Source: JADFUZ01 sp034430415 (GTDB lineage Bacteria > Chloroflexota > Dehalococcoidia > GIF9 > AB-539-J10). Taken from it: a stretch of 11,012 nucleotides of DNA. Where the stretch lies: contig DAOUEN010000139.1 in NCBI GenBank assembly GCA_034430415.1, forward strand, positions 1-11,012, written 5' to 3'. Made by a program: the position numbers and the translations under genes. Positions 5,931 through 11,012 of this stretch are shown piece by piece (the stretch's first letter is position 1; each line of letters begins with the position of its first letter). The notes beneath the pieces were generated by a model that did not search any database, was not told where the DNA came from, and worked only from the letters and a program-made list of their open reading frames with translations.

Positions 5931-6075
5931 CCCCACCTCTCCCACCCTACCGCCTTCTCGATATGGGAATAGGATGGTGCTTTCCGCAACACCATGCTAA
6001 CCCCCCCCGCCCCGCCGGGCATGCAGAAACGGTGTCAGGCCCGCTTTCCGCAGACCTGCGCACCGGGTCTCAGAT

Positions 6076-6852
6076 GTGCTAATATCGAAAGAATCGAGGT
6101 TCCGTCCATTGCTGAAACGCAACTCTTTTGTTCTTACCCTGGCTGCCATATTCCTCCTGCTTTCCGGGGCCTTCTACGTCCTTCATTACCTGCTATTCCG
6201 TGATGTCCATCATATCCTCATTTACATGGTCGGCGACCTGGCTTTCCTGCCCTTAGAGGTCTTGCTCGTGGTACTGATAATCGAACGGACCTTGACTCGC
6301 CGGGAGACACAAGCCAAGCTGCAAAAGCTGAATATGGTGGTGGGCGCTTTCTTCAGCGAAATCGGGACCCATCTGCTCCAGAGTCTTCTCGACCATTTCC
6401 GCAACAAGGAAGAGATTTCCCAGCACCTTAACGTTACCGCAGCCTGGACAAGGAAGGAGTTTCAGAAAGCAGCCGCTTTTGCGTATCACCTGCCAGTTGA
6501 TGTTGATTGCCACAACCTGGACCTGGGACAGCTCAGAGAGTTCCTGTCGGGCAGGAGGGGGTTTCTTCTCACGTTGCTGGAGAACCCGGGGCTGCTGGAG
6601 AACGACCGTTTTACCGATTTGCTCTGGGCACTCACGCATCTCGGTGAGGAGCTCGAGGCAAGGCCGTCACTGAGCCATCTAAGCGAAGAAGACCTGGCGC
6701 ACATCGCCGGTGATATCCAGAGGATGTACGACCACCTAGCCAGCGAATGGCTGGGCTATGCCGAGCACTTGCAGTCCAACTACCCCTACCTCTTCTCGTT
6801 GATACTGAGGACCCATCCATTCCAGGAACATCCCTCCCCCTTTGTCAGCTAG
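6076..6852 (+). CDS. Two-helix membrane protein of unknown function
   Basis: Up to 258 residues. Two hydrophobic segments near the N-terminus, about 17-40 ('SFVLTLAAIFLLLSGAFYVL') and 46-69 ('HILIYMVGDLAFLPLEVLLV'), are joined by a short loop. A basic, helix-rich stretch (70-86, 'ERTLTRRETQAKLQKLN') and a roughly 170-residue soluble, probably helical domain rich in Leu and Glu follow. Both ends are likely cytoplasmic. No enzyme motif is recognised. The start is uncertain: GTG 6076 has no convincing ribosome-binding site, whereas in-frame TTG 6109 has GAGG (6096-6099) 9 nt upstream and would give 'MLKRNSF', leaving 247 residues. A continuous long frame with clear transmembrane organisation supports a real gene. 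It is preceded by the promoter-like end of A repeat copy 3. Confidence 0.8.
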   Translation: MLISKESRFRPLLKRNSFVLTLAAIFLLLSGAFYVLHYLLFRDVHHILIYMVGDLAFLPLEVLLVVLIIERTLTRRETQAKLQKLNMVVGAFFSEIGTHLLQSLLDHFRNKEEISQHLNVTAAWTRKEFQKAAAFAYHLPVDVDCHNLDLGQLREFLSGRRGFLLTLLENPGLLENDRFTDLLWALTHLGEELEARPSLSHLSEEDLAHIAGDIQRMYDHLASEWLGYAEHLQSNYPYLFSLILRTHPFQEHPSPFVS

Positions 6853-6940
6853 CATGGCGGAAGGAGAGACGGAAGCCGCCGACCAACTCAACGTCAGGTG
6901 GGCTCGACGCCGCTTTGACGCTCATGGGCTTCGTGACTAC
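6846..6940 (+). repeat. Possible degenerate C repeat, copy 2
   Basis: Counterpart of 5630-5720, centred on the exact 12-mer CGGAAGCCGCCG at 6870-6881, with gapped similarity either side. It starts at the 3' end of the membrane-protein gene. Apart from this and the putative promoter and hairpin that follow, the 191-nt gap before the helicase gene shows nothing coding. Confidence 0.3.
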
Positions 6941-6943
6941 AAC
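6915..6943 (+). promoter_or_regulatory. Candidate promoter of the helicase gene
   Basis: TTGACG (6915-6920, 5 of 6) and TACAAC (6938-6943, 4 of 6) are separated by 17 nt. Transcription would begin near 6950, giving a leader of about 95 nt. A perfect CCGGGC-TCAT-GCCCGG hairpin (6949-6964) would form at the very 5' end of that transcript, where it could protect the RNA or mark an operator. Confidence 0.4.
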
Positions 6944-7043
6944 GATTCCCGGGCTCATGCCCGGCTGCTCCGCCGAGTCATTCCGGTTGGGGTAGACCAG
7001 AAAGCGGGGTTTCCGAACCAAGCTCTCGTTGGAGTTAGCATAG

Positions 7044-8654
7044 GTGACAGTAGCAGCAAAGAAGGATAGGCCCACCATCAGGAAGCAGGCCCGAAAGGGA
7101 CGCGAACAACCGTCAATAGAACTGAACGATCGATTCAGGCAAGCCCTGGACATGATGGAACATACCGATAGAGGTGTTTTCATCACAGGTCGGGCAGGTA
7201 CAGGTAAATCGACGCTGCTGAGCTATTTCCGCAACACCACCGGGAAAAGAGTGGCGGTTTTAGCTCCCACAGGTGTCGCTGCTCTTAATGTCAAAGGGCA
7301 GACTATCCATTCCTTCTTCGGGTTCAAGCCCAACATCACCCTTGACCGGGTCAGGAGAGTCCGTCCCGGCGATGACAGAAAGAATATCTACAAGAACCTG
7401 GATGCAATTGTCATTGATGAAATCTCAATGGTGAGAGCTGATTTGCTCGATTGTGTGGACAAATTCCTGCGGCTGAATGGGCCGAGTGGAGGCTGCCCTT
7501 TCGGCGGCATTCAAATGATCTTCTTCGGCGACCTCTACCAACTGCCGCCCGTCATTGCTGGAACTGAAAAGGTAGTCCTCAAGTCACTATACGAGACCGG
7601 GTACTTCTATAGTGCGAAAGCATTCGATTCCTTCGAAATGGAATTCATAGAGTTGGAGAAGGTTTACCGGCAGCATGATGAACAGTTCCTCAACTTGCTC
7701 AATTCTATCCGGAACAATTCGATTGCCGAAGACGGGTTAGAGCTTCTCAACCAAAGACATATGCCGCAATTCGAACCGCCTCCGAACGACTTCTACGTTT
7801 GTCTGACTACAACCAACGTGCTCGCAGAACAGATCAATGGGCAGCGGCTGGCAAAACTAGAAGGTAGACTGTATACCCTCCCTGCAAGCATCGAAGGAGA
7901 GTTCGGTGCAAAGTCCCTGCCTACGGCGATCGACCTTGACGTCAAGGTTGGGGCACAGATCATGATGGTAAATAACGACGCCGACGGTCGCTGGGTCAAT
8001 GGCAGCATCGGGAAGATTACCGACATAACCCGGGACACAAACGGGGAAACCGTCCTCATCGCCGAACTGGCTCACGGTACAAACGTAGAGATTACCCCCT
8101 ATACATGGGAAATTTTCAGGTTCTTCGTCGAAGGAGGGCAATTACAGTCGGAGGTCACCGGCAAGTTCAAACAGTATCCGCTGATGTTGGCCTGGGCGGT
8201 AACTATCCACAAGAGCCAGGGGAAGACCTTTGATAAGGTGGTCATTGATATTGGGAGAGGGACGTTTTCTCATGGGCAGGTCTACGTGGCATTGAGCCGG
8301 TGTACTACGCTGGACGGTATTGTGTTGAAGAGGCCTGTCCTAAAGAAACACATCTGGACCGATTACAAGGTAGTGGATTTCCTGACAAAGTACCAATACG
8401 AGAAAGCAGAGCAGTCCTATCCGGTCAACGACAAAGTTGAAACGATTAAGAGAGCAATTGAGAATAAGTCGGCATTGCAGATAGTGTACCTCAAGCCCAA
8501 CGACGAGAAGACGAGGCGGATAGTCAAGCCGGAGACGGTGGGAGAAATGGAATACGCTGGTAAGAAGTACCTTGGTATGCGGGCATTCTGCATGAAGCGG
8601 AATGAGGAAAGGGCCTTCCGGATTGACAGGATACTGGAGATAGAAGAAGCGTAG
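7044..8654 (+). CDS. PIF1-type DNA helicase with C-terminal WYL domain
   Basis: Superfamily 1B ATP-driven 5'-3' DNA helicase, 536 residues. Walker A is 'GRAGTGKST' (49-57); motif Ia 'APTGVAALN' (74-82); Walker B 'IVIDEISM' (122-129); motif III 'GDLYQLPPV' (162-170); a probable motif IV-like Arg in 'VYRQ' (207-210); the 2B/SH3-like insertion precedes 'AWAVTIHKSQGKTFDKVVID' (383-402) and motif VI 'GQVYVALSRCTTLDG' (411-425). Residues about 463-535 form a WYL-type domain ('AIENKSALQIVYL', 'RRIVKPETVGEMEY', 'RAFRIDRI'). In a Thermotoga PIF1 the same fusion is known to bind single-stranded DNA. The first 30 residues are basic and unassigned. GTG 7044 has GGAG (7031-7034) 9 nt upstream. The gene is monocistronic here. 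A role in replication-fork or recombination maintenance is likely; a defence role is possible but nothing nearby supports it. Confidence 0.95.
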   Translation: MTVAAKKDRPTIRKQARKGREQPSIELNDRFRQALDMMEHTDRGVFITGRAGTGKSTLLSYFRNTTGKRVAVLAPTGVAALNVKGQTIHSFFGFKPNITLDRVRRVRPGDDRKNIYKNLDAIVIDEISMVRADLLDCVDKFLRLNGPSGGCPFGGIQMIFFGDLYQLPPVIAGTEKVVLKSLYETGYFYSAKAFDSFEMEFIELEKVYRQHDEQFLNLLNSIRNNSIAEDGLELLNQRHMPQFEPPPNDFYVCLTTTNVLAEQINGQRLAKLEGRLYTLPASIEGEFGAKSLPTAIDLDVKVGAQIMMVNNDADGRWVNGSIGKITDITRDTNGETVLIAELAHGTNVEITPYTWEIFRFFVEGGQLQSEVTGKFKQYPLMLAWAVTIHKSQGKTFDKVVIDIGRGTFSHGQVYVALSRCTTLDGIVLKRPVLKKHIWTDYKVVDFLTKYQYEKAEQSYPVNDKVETIKRAIENKSALQIVYLKPNDEKTRRIVKPETVGEMEYAGKKYLGMRAFCMKRNEERAFRIDRILEIEEA

Positions 8655-8718
8655 GGTGAGCTCACTTGCGCATCATCGGAATGTGGCAATGGACACCCAA
8701 GTTGGATGGCTGACTGAG

Positions 8719-8736
8719 CGTCAGGTTGGCCTGACG
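8719..8736. other. Perfect hairpin between the helicase and ilv genes
   Basis: CGTCAGG-TTGG-CCTGACG forms a 7-bp stem with a 4-nt loop, 64 nt after the helicase stop and 12 nt before the -35 box of the ilv promoter. Neither strand has a following T-run. It could end the helicase transcript with help from Rho or serve as a protein-binding dyad upstream of the ilv promoter. Confidence 0.4.
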
Positions 8737-8748
8737 GCCCCAGGCTAC

Positions 8749-8778
8749 TTGACAAATCTGATGGCCTGTCTGTACAAT
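8749..8778 (+). promoter_or_regulatory. Sigma70-type promoter of the ilvBN operon
   Basis: TTGACA (8749-8754, perfect) and TACAAT (8773-8778, 5 of 6) with an 18-nt spacer; this is the best promoter in the window. Transcription should begin near 8785, about 27 nt ahead of the leader-peptide ATG and about 237 nt ahead of ilvB. Confidence 0.75.
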
Positions 8779-8811
8779 TCGTACTTTAACGCAGGAAGCG
8801 AATAGAAGACC

Positions 8812-8907
8812 ATGTTGTACATAGTCGCCCGGGTACTCGTGCTTAGCCTTATTATCATTATCCTGCGCGCAAGGCGCGACCGGGAGGCTCTGGAACTTAA
8901 GAACTGA
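8812..8907 (+). CDS. ilv leader peptide (attenuation)
   Basis: A 31-codon reading frame from ATG 8812 to TGA 8905-8907, in the transcribed leader of ilvB. Residues 4-18 are 'IVARVLVLSLIIIIL', so 12 of 15 are isoleucine, valine or leucine, with four consecutive Ile codons at 8851-8862. The remainder is charged ('RARRDREALELKN'). This is the signature of a control peptide: the ribosome pauses on these codons when charged branched-chain tRNAs are short, and its position decides which RNA hairpin forms downstream. The peptide itself need have no function, although the first half is hydrophobic enough to resemble a membrane segment. The ribosome-binding site is modest (AGGAAG 8793-8798, 13 nt away, or AGAAG 8804-8808, 3 nt away). 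It is followed by antiterminator and terminator pairings before ilvB, as in the enterobacterial ilv leaders. Confidence 0.82.
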   Translation: MLYIVARVLVLSLIIIILRARRDREALELKN

Positions 8908-8950
8908 CAATGTAGAAGCCAGGAAGAAGCAAAAGAAAGAGAAGCCTCCC
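8882..8950 (+). promoter_or_regulatory. Antiterminator pairing of the ilv attenuator
   Basis: GGGAGGCT (8882-8889, inside the leader frame) is exactly complementary to AGCCTCCC (8943-8950), which is also the left arm of the terminator, so the two structures exclude each other. Upstream, AGCCT (8845-8849), just before the Ile codons, can pair with AGGCT (8885-8889) and sequester the antiterminator arm, and CGCGC-AAG-GCGCG (8866-8878) forms a local hairpin that a ribosome stalled on the Ile run would disrupt. The competing helices are seen in the sequence; the mechanism is inferred. Confidence 0.7.
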
Positions 8951-8970
8951 AGTCGGGAGGATTTTTCTTT
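8945..8970 (+). terminator. Intrinsic terminator (attenuator) upstream of ilvB
   Basis: CCTCCC-AGTC-GGGAGG (8945-8960) is a perfect 6-bp GC-rich stem followed by ATTTTTCTTT, a classic intrinsic terminator. It lies 37 nt after the leader-peptide stop and 52 nt before ilvB, on the coding strand, so it would stop transcription before the structural genes unless the antiterminator forms. Confidence 0.85.
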
Positions 8971-9021
8971 TGCCAGCAAAAGGACAGAAGACCAGGGGAA
9001 TACTGAAAGGGGAGACTTGCC

Positions 9022-10716
9022 ATGAAGAAGACGGGCGCCCAGATTCTATGCGAAAGCCTGCTGAGGGAAGGGGTTGATGTTATTTTCGGCATCCTGGGTG
9101 GCGCCATACTGCCGATCTACGATACCTTTTACCAGTACCCCCAGATCCGACGCATCCTGGTGCGTCACGAGCAGGCAGCGGCACACGCCGCCGATGCCTA
9201 TGCCCGCGCCACTCACAGAGTCGGCGTATGCGTGGCTACCTCGGGTCCAGGTGCCACCAACCTGGTGACGGGGATCGCCAACGCATACATGGACTCCTCT
9301 CCGCTGGTAGCGATAACCGCCCAGGTGGGCAGGCCATTCATTGGCAAGGATGCCTTCCAGGAAACGGATATCACCGGCATTACGCTTCCCATCACCAAGC
9401 ACAACTACTTCGTCTCCGACACCAGCGAGCTGGCAAAGACGGTCAAGGAGGCCTTCTACATTGCCAACACCAGAAGGCCAGGGCCGGTGCTCATCGATAT
9501 CCCCAAGGACGTCCAGCAGGAGGAAGTGGAGTTTGTCTACCCCGAGAAGGTTGAGTTGGCCGGCTACAAGTTCGTCTCAAAGGGGCACTCCGTCCAGATC
9601 GAGAAGGCGACTCAGCTGATCAATGAAGCGGAGAGGCCGCTTGTCCTGGCCGGCAGAGGGGTGATCATCTCCCAGGCCTACGACGAACTCAAGGAACTGG
9701 CTGAGAAGGCACAGATCCCGGTCGTCAGTACCCTTCTGGGCATCGGGGCTTTCCCCGGCGACCACGTACTCAACTACGGGATGATGGGAATGCACGGCTC
9801 TGCCTGCGCCAACATGGCAGTACAGAGCGCCGACCTGGTGGTCGCCATCGGCATGAGGTTCGATGACCGGGCAACAGGGAACACGGAAGGGTTCGCTCCT
9901 CATGCTCGGGTCGTTCACATCGACATCGATCCGGCGGAGATAGGCAAGAACGTACGGGTGGACGTGCCCATAGTCGGCGACGTGAGAACTGTGGTAAGGG
10001 CGATGAACCGGGAGGTCAGGCGCGGCGAGCACCTGGAGTGGCTATCGCAGCTAGACCAATGGACGCGGGACTACCCCTCTGCGGAAATCAGGGAAGACCA
10101 CCTGCTCTTGCCCCAGTACGTCATCCGCCAAATCTACGAGGCTACGCAGGGCGATGCCATCATCGTCCCGGGGATAGGGCAAAACCAGATGTGGGCAGCA
10201 CAGAACTTCGTATACCACAAGCCGAACAGCCTCATCTCCTCGGGAGGCCTGGGCACCATGGGATTTGAGCTCCCCGGAGCGGTGGGAGCCAAGGTGGGAT
10301 GTCCCGACGAGGTAGTATGGTGCGTCGCTGGTGATGGCGGCTTCCAGATGACCATACAGGAGCTGGCAACCGTGGTGCAGGAGAAGCTGGCGGTCAAGAT
10401 AGCCATCATCAACAACGGCTACCTGGGCATGGTAAGGCAGTGGCAGGAGCTATTCTACGAACGTCGCTACGTCGACACGAAGCTGTGGAATCCCGATTTC
10501 GTCAAGGTTGCCGAGGCCTACGGCATTCCCGGCGCCAGGGTGGAACGCAGAGACGACGTAGTCCCGGCCATAAGGCAGGCAATGGAATGCCCGGGGCCTT
10601 TCCTCATCGACTTTCTTGTTGAGCCAGAGGAGAACGTGTACCCGATGGTGGCACCGGGAGAGAGTCTGAGCCGGATTCTGCATACGCCGAGGCCAGCGGC
10701 CGCAGGCAGCTACTAG
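9022..10716 (+). CDS. ilvB: Acetolactate synthase (acetohydroxyacid synthase) large subunit
   Basis: First common step of valine, leucine and isoleucine synthesis: condenses two pyruvates, or pyruvate with 2-ketobutyrate, using thiamine diphosphate. At 564 residues it has the family length and all three domains. The N-terminal pyrimidine-binding domain has the catalytic Glu50 ('LVRHEQAAAHAADAYAR') and 'SGPGATNLVTGIANA' (74-88). The middle FAD-binding-type domain includes 'GMMGMHGS' (253-260) and 'IGMRFDDRATG' (276-286). The C-terminal domain has the diphosphate motif 'GDGGFQMTIQEL' (438-449) ending at 'NNGYLGMVRQWQELFY' (464-479), whose Met-Val-Arg-Gln-Trp-Gln segment marks biosynthetic AHAS rather than catabolic ALS. 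AAGGGGAG ends 7 nt before the ATG. First structural gene after the attenuator; ilvN follows after 14 nt. Confidence 0.97.
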   Translation: MKKTGAQILCESLLREGVDVIFGILGGAILPIYDTFYQYPQIRRILVRHEQAAAHAADAYARATHRVGVCVATSGPGATNLVTGIANAYMDSSPLVAITAQVGRPFIGKDAFQETDITGITLPITKHNYFVSDTSELAKTVKEAFYIANTRRPGPVLIDIPKDVQQEEVEFVYPEKVELAGYKFVSKGHSVQIEKATQLINEAERPLVLAGRGVIISQAYDELKELAEKAQIPVVSTLLGIGAFPGDHVLNYGMMGMHGSACANMAVQSADLVVAIGMRFDDRATGNTEGFAPHARVVHIDIDPAEIGKNVRVDVPIVGDVRTVVRAMNREVRRGEHLEWLSQLDQWTRDYPSAEIREDHLLLPQYVIRQIYEATQGDAIIVPGIGQNQMWAAQNFVYHKPNSLISSGGLGTMGFELPGAVGAKVGCPDEVVWCVAGDGGFQMTIQELATVVQEKLAVKIAIINNGYLGMVRQWQELFYERRYVDTKLWNPDFVKVAEAYGIPGARVERRDDVVPAIRQAMECPGPFLIDFLVEPEENVYPMVAPGESLSRILHTPRPAAAGSY

Positions 10717-10730
10717 ATAAGGAGAGCACG

Positions 10731-11012
10731 ATGCCTGATACAGAACATATCCTGGTTGCCTTGGTAGAAGATAAGCCCGGCGTGCTGACGCGGGTGGCCA
10801 GTCTGTTTCGCCGCCGGGGCTTTAACATTCAGAGCCTGGCCGTGGGGCATAGTGAACAGCCCGGCCTATCGCGCATGACCGTGGTCGTCAACGGTGACTC
10901 GACCATCGTGGAGCAGGTCCGGAAGCAACTGGACAAGCTCATCAACGTCATCAGAGTCTCCGACATAGGCGAAGGTGACATTGTAGCCAGAGAGCTATCC
11001 CTGATGAAGGTC
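10731..11012 (+). CDS. ilvN: Acetolactate synthase small (regulatory) subunit, N-terminal part
   Basis: Incomplete at the window edge: 94 codons are open to the last base. The small subunit binds IlvB, raises its activity and confers feedback inhibition by valine. Residues about 5-80 form the family's ACT domain, with 'ALVEDKPGVLTRVASLFRRR' (10-29), 'GFNIQSLAVG' (30-39) and 'SRMTVVV' (47-53), followed by 'DKLINVIRVSDI' and 'VARELSLMKV' at the edge, typical of IlvH/IlvN proteins. ATG 10731 has AAGGAG (10719-10724) 6 nt upstream. It lies 14 nt after ilvB in the same operon and so falls under the same leader control. Whether the gene is the long or short form cannot be seen. Confidence 0.95.
   Translation, partial: MPDTEHILVALVEDKPGVLTRVASLFRRRGFNIQSLAVGHSEQPGLSRMTVVVNGDSTIVEQVRKQLDKLINVIRVSDIGEGDIVARELSLMKV

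Noticed and set aside
5911..5990. Third B repeat after A copy 3
   Set aside because: An AGGCACC followed by TC and a TATCCC-like string hint at B, but the similarity does not continue and the distinctive CGATTCCGAC and CTCAACCA blocks are missing.
3631..6075. Insertion sequence or CRISPR array as an explanation for the repeats
   Set aside because: No transposase frame, terminal inverted repeats or target duplication is visible, and the repeats are long, few and unevenly spaced, unlike CRISPR.
6845..7186. 113-codon minus-strand frame, and a 75-codon plus-strand frame over the same gap
   Set aside because: Both overlap the promoter and hairpin region and the real helicase N-terminus; neither translation shows a known domain or a good start.
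8785..9021. T-box riboswitch ahead of ilvB
   Set aside because: A T-box is the usual alternative for ilv control, but the conserved AGGGTGGNACCGCG-type sequence is absent and a leader peptide explains the terminator better.

Overview
The window reads as bacterial chromosomal DNA, moderately GC-rich, with compact metabolic operons separated by unusually repeat-laden gaps. A two-subunit class I fumarase, sucCD, a CaiB-family CoA transferase, a PIF1-WYL helicase and ilvBN together would fit a Chloroflexota (Dehalococcoidia-like) or similar anaerobic environmental lineage. That placement is an inference from gene content and style only; no taxonomic marker is present.

Layout. Positions 1-285 (+) hold the C-terminal end of a fumarate hydratase beta subunit. 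It converges, 11 nt apart, on a leftward sucC-sucD operon (2356 to 297, minus strand) for succinyl-CoA synthetase. Divergent from sucC is a family III CoA transferase (2496-3674, +). These genes centre on fumarate, succinate and CoA-thioester chemistry.

From 3631 to about 6075 the genes are sparse: a SpoU/TrmH-type RNA methyltransferase (4016-4792) and a 9-cysteine mini-protein (5099-5353). The rest is dominated by decayed duplicated sequence. Three copies of an 'A' repeat begin inside the 3' end of the CoA-transferase coding sequence. Two copies of a 'B' repeat follow. The arrangement A-[small ORF]-B appears twice, once with the Cys-rich gene and once with it missing. Copies A2 and A3 end in a TTGACA promoter-like element in front of a gene.

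Positions 6076-6852 encode a two-helix membrane protein of unknown function. Positions 7044-8654 encode a PIF1-type helicase with a C-terminal WYL domain.

The right end is a branched-chain amino acid operon: ilvB (9022-10716) and the start of ilvN (10731 to the edge). It is preceded by a complete transcription-attenuation leader: a strong sigma70-type promoter, a 31-codon leader peptide with 12 Ile/Leu/Val residues in a 15-residue stretch, an antiterminator pairing and an intrinsic terminator. This attenuator and the A/B repeat system are the most notable content that ordinary gene calling would miss.
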